Source: JBGTCD01 sp041749015 (GTDB taxonomy: Bacteria; Bacteroidota; Bacteroidia; Cytophagales; Cyclobacteriaceae). From it: a DNA stretch of 25,970 nucleotides. Below are positions 7,398 to 16,815 of the stretch, piece after piece. How positions within the stretch are numbered: position 1 is the first letter of the stretch; each line of letters begins with the position of its first letter. Made by a program: the position numbers and the translations under genes. Where the stretch lies: the NCBI GenBank assembly GCA_041749015.1, contig JBGTCD010000092.1:1-25970 (forward strand), given 5' to 3'. The notes below the pieces were generated by a model that made no database searches, was not told the origin of the DNA, and was given only the letters and a program-made list of their open reading frames with translations.

Positions 7398-10300
7398 TTA
7401 CATAAAACCAACTACCTTTCTTGCCAAAAACTCATTATCCCCTAAAATTTCATAAAATCTTTCCTTCACGATCTTAATCAGTCGTGTTGGACTTTCTGCC
7501 TCTATCTGATGGGTATGAAGAAATAACTGATCCTCAACCAGCTCCCCTATAAATGAACCGGATTTCAGCCGATCCATAACACTACCCTTGTAGAGAATAT
7601 TAACCGTACCCTCAAAAACTAAAAAGAAGTTTTCTGAATCATTGCCATCCCATGATATCCGCTCTCGAGGCTCCATTTGTACCTCCTCCACAATGTCAAT
7701 CAACTTGGTTAAAGTCAGTCCGTTGACCTCACTGAAAATTTCAGTAGACTTAAGGAAAATAACCTTTTCAAGCTTAAGGAGGGATTTGAATCCGCTATCT
7801 TGATTTTGTTTTAAAATCAACTCATCGAGATAGATTTTATGCTCTTCTTCCAGCCTGGCGGTATGTTCTTCATAAAGTTCTTTGCTAATTTTGAACAAGG
7901 CCCAACCTGCCACTTCACGTACCATTAAATCAGGATGGTAAAGATTAGAAACAAGATCAAGTGTGTACTCCGAGAGCTTCAATTTCCCGATTTTATGAAT
8001 GCAACATGCCTTGGTATACCGGTTGGTTTGATTAACATCCCTGTTGATCAAAAACCTTAAAACCTGAATGGAATCCAAGGCGTTTCGAGGGAAGAAAACT
8101 TCAAGTCGGCTGGCTTTTTCTGCTTCATCCACATCTTCCAGTACCGGAATGATCATTTTTTTGAGATTTTCAGAGAGGAATACATCCAAAAGTTCCAAAG
8201 CATAAATAACCCCTTCTACAGTACCGCTATCCATATTTTCTTTGACCAACTGGATCGACTTAGAGTCATACAGCATACCCAAAAGCATGTATATATGGTC
8301 AATATCATGTTCATTTTCCTCAATAATGGCCTGTTTGATTACAGGGTCGTCCACCTCGCCAATCGCAGCAAAATTCCAGGCAATATCCCGTATATCCGAT
8401 TCTATGGCATTGATGATTCTTGTCACCTGCGTTACTCCAGCCTTAAACTGGCACTCTCCGAGGGAAGCCAGCACCTGGGAAACTATCCCCTTATCCGGAT
8501 AATCCATTTTTGCCCATAAGTACCCTATGGCTCTATTTCCTCCTATCCTGCCCATGATCTGCACAATTTTGAGCATAACCGCATCGGACTGGCCTGATCT
8601 GTAAAATCCCGAGTCCAATATGGGCAAGGCATCCACCCCAATGGCTACCAGTGTATTGGCAGCCAAATTGTTGTACCTCGGATTATTGAGGTTATCCACC
8701 AGAGCGCTGATGACTTCATCGTTGTATTTCTTTTGAGCAGTTTTGATTGTGGCAATTCTTACCTTTTCCGAAGGATCAGAAAGTAATTCAATCATGTAGG
8801 ATATATAATCCTCACCTTCCACATGTCCTATAAGTTCAGCAGCGTACAGTCGGTCTTCCGTACTTATAGATTGGGAGAGGCGTGCAATGCGCGACCTGCT
8901 CACATCGCCATTTACAAAAAGGTGATCAATATCCACCGCCGGGATCAACCGGTCCTTATATTGCCGCATCCCCTCCTCCGAACAAAATATAACAAACCGT
9001 TCCGAAACGGAGAGGCCTCTGATTTCATTCAATTTAATTTGGGCAAAATCCTGCACCTTTTCTTCCTGGTGCTTGACCAGTTCATTGACATAAATATCTG
9101 ACCCGGCCGGATCCATCTTTTCAAGAAGTTTATAGGAAAATACTGCTTTACTGGGATTTTTAGCCTTGATACTGTCGGTAAGATTATTTTTAAGGATATC
9201 CCGTCCTGAAATCCAGTTTTCGGAACTTACCTCCTGACTTTCGAGCTTTACGCGAATTTTATTGCGGTATTCATGATACATTTTAGCAATGAGATAAATG
9301 TACAACACCAAAATAATGAACATGAAAATCATGTAGTGAATTAGCTCAAAGAAAGGCAGCAGAGATAAAGATAAAATCAACCCGCCACCCAGTAAACGGG
9401 CAAATTCATTAACCACCCCTTCCACCCTTGTTTGGACATCAAACCTGATTCTGTTATCAAGGGGCATGAAAAAGAGCTTAAAGCTGGGATTTTCCAGAGC
9501 CTCCCTGATGGAGGCACTAAAAAGTCTTGTAAGTGCAATAAAAAGGAAAAAGAACAAAAATGTACTCGCCTCAGCGCTCACCTGATATCCAAACCAAAAT
9601 CCGGCAAATACTGACAAACCACAAAACACTATGAGGATGACAGGGAGGATCATCAGGGCTACTTTTAGGCCGTAATTACTGATGATTTTTTCATTTACGA
9701 AGGTCTGCATGAGCAGACTGATGGTAATGATCGTTCCATTAAAACCTGCCAGGAAATTCCTCAGATCGGTCTCATCAGGGTATTGTATTTGAGCTACCTC
9801 CTGGAAGGTATATTGAATAATACTAAAGGCCAGCACCGACAAAATCATAAATAGGGATAATAACCTGATATAATTGTCAGTAAAAAAAGTCTTTATCTTA
9901 AGCTCCGGTTTCGGTCCCTGATCATAACCGGTAGGCACCAACTCAGCCTTGCGCAGATCATTAAATCCAACAATAAAAAACAATACGATTACAGCGCAAA
10001 GCACACTGATGGCACTAATCAGCAATAGCGCGGAAGTGTCCGGAAGGTACCCGGAAATAAATGGCACAGTATATAATGCCAAAATGGCCGCAATTAACTG
10101 GCCGGTATCAATCCAGCCTATTATTCTTTTGGACTGTCTTAAATTAAAAATCCTCACGAATACCCCCCAATAGCTTAATAACACCACCGCAAGGATGGGA
10201 CCTATCATTGCAAAGAGGATGAAAATTGCTGCTTCTTCCAGTTCGGGGCCTCCCAAATGCAATAAGGTATACATGCCCGCAGTAAAAACACTGATAAGCA

Positions 10301-10562
10301 GAAAATTGCCTATAACCAGGGCAGAAAACCTGACCCTGGTCTGAATATATGCGAAAAGGGCTGTAGTGATGAGGCCAAGAGCACCTGAAACGATCATAGC
10401 CTCCTTAAGGTAACCACCAAGCCGATTCAGAAACAATGTCTCTGCACTTAATCCATAAATTGCCAGGAAAATCCCAAGGAAAAACCCCATTGCAAGCAAT
10501 AGGGTGACATTCCGTTCTTCATCAGGACGTACCTTTAAGACCCCATAGATTTTCTTATACAT
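7398..10562 (-). CDS. ATP/ADP-translocase-like membrane protein fused to HEAT repeats and a degenerate cNMP-binding domain
   Basis: The 1054-residue product has three parts. Residues 1 to about 440 hold roughly 12 hydrophobic segments and resemble the Npt/TLC ATP/ADP carrier branch of the MFS (start MYKKIYGVLKVRPDEERN, then GFFLGIFLAIYGLSAETLFL). Residues about 450-900 are helical repeats of HEAT type (LLSDPSEKVRIATIKTAQKK, HPDLMVREVAGWALFKIS). Residues about 930-1054 resemble a cyclic-nucleotide-binding fold (FFLVFEGTVNILYKG, GSFIGEL). In this last domain the phosphate-binding cassette starts with GEL (1006-1008), but the usual PR pair is missing: a histidine sits where the conserved arginine is expected (about 1016). 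Binding of cAMP or cGMP is therefore doubtful. Such fusions are found in Bacteroidota. Nucleotide transport is a family-based suggestion only; the membrane part could be a sensor. It diverges from xseA. Confidence 0.75.
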   Translation of the reverse strand: MYKKIYGVLKVRPDEERNVTLLLAMGFFLGIFLAIYGLSAETLFLNRLGGYLKEAMIVSGALGLITTALFAYIQTRVRFSALVIGNFLLISVFTAGMYTLLHLGGPELEEAAIFILFAMIGPILAVVLLSYWGVFVRIFNLRQSKRIIGWIDTGQLIAAILALYTVPFISGYLPDTSALLLISAISVLCAVIVLFFIVGFNDLRKAELVPTGYDQGPKPELKIKTFFTDNYIRLLSLFMILSVLAFSIIQYTFQEVAQIQYPDETDLRNFLAGFNGTIITISLLMQTFVNEKIISNYGLKVALMILPVILIVFCGLSVFAGFWFGYQVSAEASTFLFFFLFIALTRLFSASIREALENPSFKLFFMPLDNRIRFDVQTRVEGVVNEFARLLGGGLILSLSLLPFFELIHYMIFMFIILVLYIYLIAKMYHEYRNKIRVKLESQEVSSENWISGRDILKNNLTDSIKAKNPSKAVFSYKLLEKMDPAGSDIYVNELVKHQEEKVQDFAQIKLNEIRGLSVSERFVIFCSEEGMRQYKDRLIPAVDIDHLFVNGDVSRSRIARLSQSISTEDRLYAAELIGHVEGEDYISYMIELLSDPSEKVRIATIKTAQKKYNDEVISALVDNLNNPRYNNLAANTLVAIGVDALPILDSGFYRSGQSDAVMLKIVQIMGRIGGNRAIGYLWAKMDYPDKGIVSQVLASLGECQFKAGVTQVTRIINAIESDIRDIAWNFAAIGEVDDPVIKQAIIEENEHDIDHIYMLLGMLYDSKSIQLVKENMDSGTVEGVIYALELLDVFLSENLKKMIIPVLEDVDEAEKASRLEVFFPRNALDSIQVLRFLINRDVNQTNRYTKACCIHKIGKLKLSEYTLDLVSNLYHPDLMVREVAGWALFKISKELYEEHTARLEEEHKIYLDELILKQNQDSGFKSLLKLEKVIFLKSTEIFSEVNGLTLTKLIDIVEEVQMEPRERISWDGNDSENFFLVFEGTVNILYKGSVMDRLKSGSFIGELVEDQLFLHTHQIEAESPTRLIKIVKERFYEILGDNEFLARKVVGFM

Positions 10563-10686
10563 GTGGAATATAGTTTAAAAAATAGAAAATCTGGTGAAAA
10601 TATAGAGCAAAGGAATCAAATAACAAAATATTGAGCCATTCATTAGGATTCAAATAAATGAAAAACAGCCTACGCATCAGTAAATA

Positions 10687-10704
10687 ATTGGTAATTTTAC
10701 CAAT
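10687..10704. promoter_or_regulatory. Inverted repeat in the divergent intergenic region upstream of xseA
   Basis: Perfect 8-bp arms ATTGGTAA and TTACCAAT flank a 2-nt spacer. It sits 53 nt before the xseA ATG, between two divergently transcribed genes. It could be a transcription-factor site, but no regulator can be named. The rest of the 10563-10756 gap is AT-rich with no clear -33/-7 promoter. Confidence 0.35.
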
Positions 10705-10756
10705 AAATAAATGCTGAGGGAGGTCATTTATCCCTTAATCCGTTTCATTCTTGTTT

Positions 10757-12001
10757 ATGAGCAGTTCTCACTTATCCCTTTTTGAACTAAACCGCCTGAT
10801 CAGAGAAACCCTGGATAAAAACCTGGATCCCTCCTATTGGATTCTGGCTGAAATCAGTGAGTTGAGGGTGAACCAAAAGGGGCATTGTTATCTGGAACTG
10901 ATTGAGAAGGATGAAGACAAAATCACAGCCAAAGCAAGGGCTACCATCTGGTCGTATCAATTCCGAAACCTCAGTGCCTGGTTTACCAGCATGACAGGAG
11001 AGGCCCTGAGGCCAGGTATCAAAATATTATGCAATGCCTCCGTTGAATATCATGAATTGTATGGCTTCAGCCTGAACATCAGAGATATTGATGCCGGTTT
11101 TACTATGGGCGAAAAAGCCCTTAAGAGGCAGGAAACTATCAAAAGGCTCGAGGAAGAGGGCTTCCTAAATAGTAATAAAGCTCATCCCCTACCAATGGTA
11201 CCCCAAAATATCGCTGTGATTAGCGCACCCACAGCAGCTGGTTACGAAGACTTCGTCAATCAGTTGGAAAGCAACCCCTATGGCTATCGATTTAATATCA
11301 CCCTTTTTAAAGCGCTTATGCAAGGAGATCAGGCTCCCTTTCAAATTACAGAGGCACTGATGGAGGCTTATGCTGAGTCTGAAGATTTTGATGTGGTCAT
11401 CATCATCAGAGGTGGGGGCTCCCGTACCGATCTGGATTGCTTCGATGACTATGAGGTGGGAAAAGCCATCGGTATAGGACCTATCCCTGTAGTTACTGGT
11501 ATAGGCCATGAAAGAGACGAATCTGTAGCTGATATCTGCGCACACACCAGGGTCAAAACGCCTACTGCTGCTGCAGAATTTTTAATATCCGGCTTGAGAG
11601 CATTTGATGAAAAGTCGATGCTGGTTTTTGAAAATATTGCTTACCATGCAGAAAAGCTGATCCAGGAGGCAAAAGAGGAAGTTAATCTGCTGAAAATTAG
11701 TTTTACTAATGAATTAAAAAGCAGAATTAAGGATGAATTTTATGCGTTGAATAACACTGAAAGGGAATTGAAAATCAAGACTCATGCCCTGTTGAACCAA
11801 TCCAAAGAGCAGTTAAACTATTATCTGGAGCATTTAAAAACATTAGATCCGGTCTCTGTTCTAAAAAGAGGTTTTTCCATCACTACCATCAATGGGAAAA
11901 AGCTTGATGAAGCCACATTAAAGAGTGGTATGATCATAGAAACTGAAACCTTAAATTTAAAACTGACCAGTACGCTTACTAATCAAAAAAGAAAAAAATA
12001 A
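10757..12001 (+). CDS. xseA: Exodeoxyribonuclease VII large subunit
   Basis: The product, 414 residues from the ATG at 10757, is the large catalytic subunit of exonuclease VII, a cytoplasmic enzyme that degrades single-stranded DNA from both ends. An in-frame TTG at 10751 would add two residues; the ATG is preferred. An N-terminal OB-fold region (residues 5-110, LSLFELNRLI, YWILAEISEL) is followed by the catalytic domain with IAVISAPTAAGYEDF (152-166), IIIRGGGSRTDLDCFDDYEV (215-234) and VVTGIGHERDESVAD (245-259), all diagnostic for XseA. The C-terminal half has the expected long helical region and a final VLKRGFSIT block. The length is slightly below that of E. coli XseA (about 456). The stop overlaps the xseB start (TAATG at 12001), so the two subunits are coupled. 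Confidence 0.96.
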   Translation: MSSSHLSLFELNRLIRETLDKNLDPSYWILAEISELRVNQKGHCYLELIEKDEDKITAKARATIWSYQFRNLSAWFTSMTGEALRPGIKILCNASVEYHELYGFSLNIRDIDAGFTMGEKALKRQETIKRLEEEGFLNSNKAHPLPMVPQNIAVISAPTAAGYEDFVNQLESNPYGYRFNITLFKALMQGDQAPFQITEALMEAYAESEDFDVVIIIRGGGSRTDLDCFDDYEVGKAIGIGPIPVVTGIGHERDESVADICAHTRVKTPTAAAEFLISGLRAFDEKSMLVFENIAYHAEKLIQEAKEEVNLLKISFTNELKSRIKDEFYALNNTERELKIKTHALLNQSKEQLNYYLEHLKTLDPVSVLKRGFSITTINGKKLDEATLKSGMIIETETLNLKLTSTLTNQKRKK

Positions 12002-12201
12002 TGGGTACCAAACAAAAATTTAAATTTGAAGAAGCCCTTCAGGAATTAAAAAAGATACTCACCGCCATCGAGAGCGGCAACATTAGCATTGATCAACTTT
12101 CTGAACAGGTTTCAAAGGCCTCGGACCTGATCGTGAAATGCAAGGCACATTTAAAAAAGACTGAAGACCAGATTAATCATACCCTTGAAACTGGAGAATA
12201 A
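12001..12201 (+). CDS. xseB: Exodeoxyribonuclease VII small subunit
   Basis: This 66-residue protein is the small partner of XseA; several copies bind the large subunit to form the active nuclease. The family hallmark FEEALQELKKILTAIESGN lies at residues 9-27, followed by a second helix (ISIDQLSEQVSKASDLIVKC). Length and two-helix layout match the family. The start ATG overlaps the xseA stop by one base, a classic arrangement for the pair. An 81-nt AT-rich gap follows before the next gene, without a clear terminator. Confidence 0.95.
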   Translation: MGTKQKFKFEEALQELKKILTAIESGNISIDQLSEQVSKASDLIVKCKAHLKKTEDQINHTLETGE

Positions 12202-12282
12202 AATTAAGGCAAATATTTTTTGGCTTATTTTTAAATAAATTACAATTTACAACAGCGAATTGCATTAAAGAAGATATTACTT

Positions 12283-14166
12283 ATGAAAATCCTTTCTTCG
12301 ATCAGATTTAGTTTCATTTTTATTGCTCTGTTATTATTTCCGTTTTTAATTTCTGCTCAGGGCGCGTGGTGGCAGCAGCATGTTTCTTACGAAATGGAAA
12401 TATTGATGGATGTGAATACACACCGATTCACAGGCAAACAGAAATTGACCTACCATAATAACTCTCCGGACACCCTTGATAAGGTATATTATCACCTGTT
12501 TCTCAATGCCTTCCAACCAGGTAGTGCCATGGATATGCGGTCCCGGACGATTGCTGATCCTGACTCAAGGGTAGGCGACCGGATCTCCAAACTCAAAGAT
12601 TCAGAAATTGGATATCAAAGAGTCAGAACTCTCAAGCAAGACTCTAGAGACACCAAATTCAAAACCTCAGGCACCATTCTGGAGGTTGTCCTCAATAAGC
12701 CCATCCCCCCAGGTGGCAAAACGAAACTGGAAATGGAGTTTGATGCTCAGGTGCCCTTACAAATCAGAAGAAATGGGCGGATGAGCGCAGAAGGAATTGA
12801 CTACTCTATGGCCCAGTGGTATCCTAAATTGGCAGAATATGACTGGGAAGGCTGGCATGCCTATCCTTATATCGGCAGGGAATTTCACGGTGTATGGGGT
12901 GATTTTGACGTGAAAATCACCATTGATGCCAAATATACGGTAGCCGGGACCGGTTACCTTCAAAATCCACAAGAAATAGGACATGGGTATGGGACGGTAA
13001 ATGATCGTAAAAAACGAAAAGACAACCTACTTACCTGGCATTTTGTAGCCAAAGATGTGCACGACTTCATGTGGGCGGCTGATCCTGATTATGTGCACAC
13101 TACAATACAGGTACCTGACGGCCCTTTGCTTAGATTCTTCTACGACCCTAAATCAGCCACCGTAGACAACTGGAAAAAACTTCCTGAAATGACGTCAAAA
13201 GCATTTCAGTATATGAATAAACATTTTGGTAAATATCCCTATGACCAGTACTCGGTGATCCAGGGTGGTGATGGGGGTATGGAATACCCTATGGCTACCC
13301 TGATTACCGGCAATAGAAACATGGTAAGCCTGCTTGGGGTAACCATTCACGAGCTGGTCCATAGCTGGTTTCAGGGGGTGCTCGCCACTAACGAAGGCCT
13401 TCATTCCTGGATGGATGAAGGGTTCACCGTATTTGCTACTAACCTCGCTATGAGGCACGTATTAGGTACCGATAGTCAGGAAAACCCACATGAATCGGCT
13501 TACCAATCCTACCTCAATAATGCCCGTTCGGGTAAGGAAGAACCCCTGACAACCCATTCTGACCGATACCATTCCAACCGGTCTTATGGTATCAATGCCT
13601 ATAATAAAGGCTGTGTAATACTCAGCCAACTGGGTTACGTCATCGGTGATGAGACCCTGATGCGTGGAATGCGCTCCTACTTCGAAACATGGAAGTTTAA
13701 GCATCCTACTCCCACGGATTTTAGAAGGGTAATGGAAAAGAATTCCGGGATGTTGCTGGATTGGTATTTCCACGATTGGGTCAGTACGACTAATACTTTG
13801 GATTATGGGATCAGCTCAGTGAACTCCGCATCTGACAAAACCATTGTGACTGTAGAAAATTTTGGGACTGCCATTATGCCCATGGAAGTATTGATCATCA
13901 CAAAAGACAATCGAAGGGAGCTTCATTATATCCCGCTCAGGGTAATGCGTGGCATTAAACAACCTGAATACACCGGGTTAAAATGGATCAATCACGAGCC
14001 CTGGCCATGGACTTATCCTTCCTATTCATTTGAGGTTTCAATCCCCTTGGAAAATATCCAATCCATCGTCCTGGACCCTTCCGGAAGGATAGTCGATATC
14101 AACCCGGAAAATCAGGTATGGAGTCCTGATCAAAAGCCGGTGCCATTTAAGGATCCCACTCAATAA
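12283..14166 (+). CDS. Exported M1-family zinc metallopeptidase
   Basis: This 627-residue protein has a signal peptide (about residues 1-26, ending ISAQ). Peptidase family M1 is shown by the zinc motif HELVH (356-360), with the third ligand Glu379 exactly 18 residues later (WMDEGF), and by the substrate-binding GGMEYP motif (331-336), equivalent to GAMEN of aminopeptidase N. An N-terminal beta-rich domain (MDVNTHRFTGKQKLTYHN) precedes the catalytic domain. A downstream tyrosine (SYGINAYNKG) is a plausible catalytic helper. The protein is shorter than aminopeptidase N, as is common for Bacteroidota M1 enzymes, and no T9SS sorting domain is seen at the C-terminus. It probably trims peptides in the periplasm or at the surface. 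Substrate preference cannot be read from sequence. Confidence 0.9.
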   Translation: MKILSSIRFSFIFIALLLFPFLISAQGAWWQQHVSYEMEILMDVNTHRFTGKQKLTYHNNSPDTLDKVYYHLFLNAFQPGSAMDMRSRTIADPDSRVGDRISKLKDSEIGYQRVRTLKQDSRDTKFKTSGTILEVVLNKPIPPGGKTKLEMEFDAQVPLQIRRNGRMSAEGIDYSMAQWYPKLAEYDWEGWHAYPYIGREFHGVWGDFDVKITIDAKYTVAGTGYLQNPQEIGHGYGTVNDRKKRKDNLLTWHFVAKDVHDFMWAADPDYVHTTIQVPDGPLLRFFYDPKSATVDNWKKLPEMTSKAFQYMNKHFGKYPYDQYSVIQGGDGGMEYPMATLITGNRNMVSLLGVTIHELVHSWFQGVLATNEGLHSWMDEGFTVFATNLAMRHVLGTDSQENPHESAYQSYLNNARSGKEEPLTTHSDRYHSNRSYGINAYNKGCVILSQLGYVIGDETLMRGMRSYFETWKFKHPTPTDFRRVMEKNSGMLLDWYFHDWVSTTNTLDYGISSVNSASDKTIVTVENFGTAIMPMEVLIITKDNRRELHYIPLRVMRGIKQPEYTGLKWINHEPWPWTYPSYSFEVSIPLENIQSIVLDPSGRIVDINPENQVWSPDQKPVPFKDPTQ

Positions 14167-14228
14167 ATTCCTGTTATAATTACTGGCTGAAAAAAATCAA
14201 ATAATTTTATTCTGCCACTCCTTCAGAC

Positions 14229-14260
14229 TTTGTTTCTGATAGGACAATCCATTAGTTTTA
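14229..14260 (+). promoter_or_regulatory. Bacteroidota-type -33/-7 promoter candidate for ligA
   Basis: TTTG at 14229-14232 and TAGTTTTA at 14253-14260 are 20 nt apart. This fits the Bacteroidota consensus TTTG and TAnnTTTG, with one mismatch in the -7 box. The box ends 20 nt before the ligA ATG at 14281. The upstream in-frame TTG at 14230 lies inside the -33 element, which argues against it as the start codon. Confidence 0.45.
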
Positions 14261-14280
14261 CCACCAGAGAGGGTATTATT

Positions 14281-16290
14281 ATGACCGAAGCAGCGGCAAA
14301 AGCAAGAATTTTGGAGTTAACACAGGAAATAAATCACCATAATGACCTGTATTACCAAAAAGACCAGTCCGTAATCTCGGATCTTGAATTCGATCAACTT
14401 CTGAAAGAACTTATCAGTCTTGAAGGAGAATTTCCCCATCTTAAATTTCCCGATTCACCCTCACAAAGGGTGGGTGGAACCATCACCAAACAGTTCCCAA
14501 CGGTAGTACATAAGAATCCCATGCTTTCTCTGAGCAATACCTACTCAGAAGAAGATCTCCGGGATTTTGACCAAAGGGTCCGCAAGGGACTCGGCGATAA
14601 ACCTTATGAGTATTTTTGTGAGTTAAAATTTGACGGCGTTGCCATCAGTCTCGCCTATGAATATGGCATTCTTACCCGAGGTGTCACCCGGGGAGATGGT
14701 ACCAAAGGCGATGATGTGACCGCTAATATAAAGACCATCAGATCCATTCCACTCAGCGTTGGTAAAGTGGACACCCCCTCCTATTTTGAAGCCAGAGGTG
14801 AGGTATTTATGCCAAGAGATGCTTTCATAGCTTTGAATCAATCCAGGGAAGTAGCTGGGGAGGAGCTATTTGCAAATGCCAGAAATACTGCCTCCGGCAC
14901 ACTTAAAATGCAGGATTCATCCGTGGTGGCCAGCAGGAAGCTAGATTGTTTTCTGTATTCCTTAATGACGGATGACCAAAAGATTTATTCCCATGAGAAG
15001 GCCATCCAAATGCTTATCAATATGGGCTTTAATGTTTCTCCGACGTTTGCAAGGTGCAGCAGTATTGAGGATGTTCTGGATTATATCAAAAAATGGGAGG
15101 AGAAACGGCTGGAATTGCCACTGGATACGGATGGCATTGTAATTAAAGTCAACAGTATGGAGCAGCAAAAAGCCCTCGGTTTTACAGCAAAAAGCCCCCG
15201 ATGGGCTATCGCCTACAAGTATAAGTCCCAAAGTGCTGCCACCCTGCTCAACAGCATCACTTACCAGGTAGGGCGCACCGGTGCCATTACACCTGTGGCC
15301 AACCTTCAGCCCGTCCAACTGGCTGGCACCACCGTAAAAAGGGCCTCCCTGCATAATGCCAATGAAATAGAGAGACTCGATTTGAGAATTGGGGATACGG
15401 TTTTTGTAGAAAAAGGCGGTGATATCATCCCTAAAGTGACGGCTGTGGATCTTGCCCTCAGAAAGCCGGATCTTAGCAAAGTAACCTTTCCAAACCATTG
15501 CCCGGAGTGTGAAACACCGTTGGAGCGTAATGAAGGTGAAGCAAACCACTATTGTCCCAACATTACCGGTTGCCGCCCACAGGCTATTGGGCGCATCCTG
15601 CATTTTATCCATCGTAATGCCATGGATATTGACAGCCTTGGCGAAAAAACTGTGGCCCTTCTCTACGACAAAGGCCTGCTCAAAGATCCTGCTGATCTTT
15701 ACGAGCTTAAGTATGAAGATATTTTTCAGCTTGAAGGATTTAAAGAACAGGCTACCAGCAACATCCTCCAGGGAATCGAAAATTCAAAGGTGCAGAGCCT
15801 TTCGAAGGTGGTGTTCGGGCTCGGCATTAGGTTTGTGGGAAGAACAGTGGCTGAAAAGCTGGTACAGTCCTTAAAATCAATGCAGGCGATAATGGATGCC
15901 AGGGAGGAAGCATTACTTGAAATCCCTGAAATCGGCCAAAGGATTGCAGAAAGCGTAGTCCTTTATTTTAAGGATGAGGATAATCTGGTCATGGTGAAGC
16001 GCCTAAAAGATGCTGGCCTCAAAATGACTACCGAGGATGATATATCCATAGAAAATGGTCCCCTGTCCGATAAATCATTCGTAATCTCCGGAGTATTTGA
16101 GCATTTCAGCAGGGAAGAAATTCAAGACCTTATCAAAATAAATGGCGGAAAACTGGTATCTTCGGTCTCAGGAAACACGGATTATTTGGTAGCTGGAAAT
16201 AATATGGGGCCTTCCAAACGACAAAAAGCCGAAAAACTCGGGATTGAAATAATCAGCGAATCTGATTTACAACTATTAATTAAGGGTTAA
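14281..16290 (+). CDS. ligA: NAD+-dependent DNA ligase
   Basis: The product, 669 residues from the ATG at 14281, matches the usual length of about 670. LigA seals nicks during replication and repair using NAD+. Domains in order: the Ia NAD-binding region (HHNDLYYQKD, residues 19-28); the adenylation domain with the KxDG active-site lysine K116 in CELKFDG; TDGIVIK (283-289); the OB fold; a four-cysteine zinc finger (C407, C410, C425, C431); helix-hairpin-helix motifs; and a C-terminal BRCT domain (from about residue 595). A longer frame from a TTG at 14230 adds 17 residues that overlap a likely promoter and are not family-like. The next gene starts only 9 nt downstream, so ligA probably leads an operon with the DUF6913-like gene and dapA. 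Confidence 0.97.
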   Translation: MTEAAAKARILELTQEINHHNDLYYQKDQSVISDLEFDQLLKELISLEGEFPHLKFPDSPSQRVGGTITKQFPTVVHKNPMLSLSNTYSEEDLRDFDQRVRKGLGDKPYEYFCELKFDGVAISLAYEYGILTRGVTRGDGTKGDDVTANIKTIRSIPLSVGKVDTPSYFEARGEVFMPRDAFIALNQSREVAGEELFANARNTASGTLKMQDSSVVASRKLDCFLYSLMTDDQKIYSHEKAIQMLINMGFNVSPTFARCSSIEDVLDYIKKWEEKRLELPLDTDGIVIKVNSMEQQKALGFTAKSPRWAIAYKYKSQSAATLLNSITYQVGRTGAITPVANLQPVQLAGTTVKRASLHNANEIERLDLRIGDTVFVEKGGDIIPKVTAVDLALRKPDLSKVTFPNHCPECETPLERNEGEANHYCPNITGCRPQAIGRILHFIHRNAMDIDSLGEKTVALLYDKGLLKDPADLYELKYEDIFQLEGFKEQATSNILQGIENSKVQSLSKVVFGLGIRFVGRTVAEKLVQSLKSMQAIMDAREEALLEIPEIGQRIAESVVLYFKDEDNLVMVKRLKDAGLKMTTEDDISIENGPLSDKSFVISGVFEHFSREEIQDLIKINGGKLVSSVSGNTDYLVAGNNMGPSKRQKAEKLGIEIISESDLQLLIKG

Positions 16291-16299
16291 GCCAAGGTC

Positions 16300-16815
16300 A
16301 TGATCTCAACCAAGTTATTAAGAGTAAAAGCCCAATCCTTAAATAAAAAAAGGCTTTCCGAAATGGCTACCCCGGCATATTGGGAGGCCAGACATGTAGG
16401 TATTTTATTCAGTATTGACGCTCCCAATATTGTAGAGGCCTGTCACCAACTCAAGACCGCCCTGACTGAAGATGTGAAAAAAGTAGAGGTCCTGTCATTT
16501 ATACCCCGTAAGAAAATGGTCCCTATTGAGGGTATTGATTCGTTTTATGCCGGTGATCTAGGCTTCTGGGGTGATTTTAAATCAGAAAAAGTGCTGAAGT
16601 TTATCAAAACTCCATTTGACTACCTATTTTATCTTGACCCCAAGCCTAACCCCTACCTTCTGGGTATATTGGGGATGTGCAAAGCCAAATGCAGGATAGG
16701 GATTGCCCATAATGCTCTTGGCCCCTATACAGAACTGATGATCAACCCTGGAGCAGGTGCAACCACCATCATTCTGGCCGAAGAAATGCTCAAATACTCA
16801 AAAAAACTAAATTAA
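16300..16815 (+). CDS. DUF6913-like conserved protein
   Basis: This 171-residue soluble-looking protein has no signal peptide or membrane segment. It appears to match a Bacteroidota-conserved family that I recall as DUF6913 (recalled by pattern; not verified). Visible blocks are ARHVGILFSID (about 30-40), FYAGDLGFWGDF, PFDYLFYLDPKPN and a glycine-containing stretch near the C-terminus (INPGAGATTIILAEEML). The gene lies 9 nt after ligA, and its stop overlaps the dapA start (TAATG at 16815), so it is translated in close linkage with dapA. The function is unknown. The linkage hints at a link to lysine/diaminopimelate synthesis, but that is inference only. Confidence 0.75.
   Translation: MISTKLLRVKAQSLNKKRLSEMATPAYWEARHVGILFSIDAPNIVEACHQLKTALTEDVKKVEVLSFIPRKKMVPIEGIDSFYAGDLGFWGDFKSEKVLKFIKTPFDYLFYLDPKPNPYLLGILGMCKAKCRIGIAHNALGPYTELMINPGAGATTIILAEEMLKYSKKLN

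Noticed and set aside
14962..15612. 216-residue minus-strand open frame
   Set aside because: It lies entirely inside ligA, whose motifs are complete on the other strand; no sensible protein pattern in this frame.
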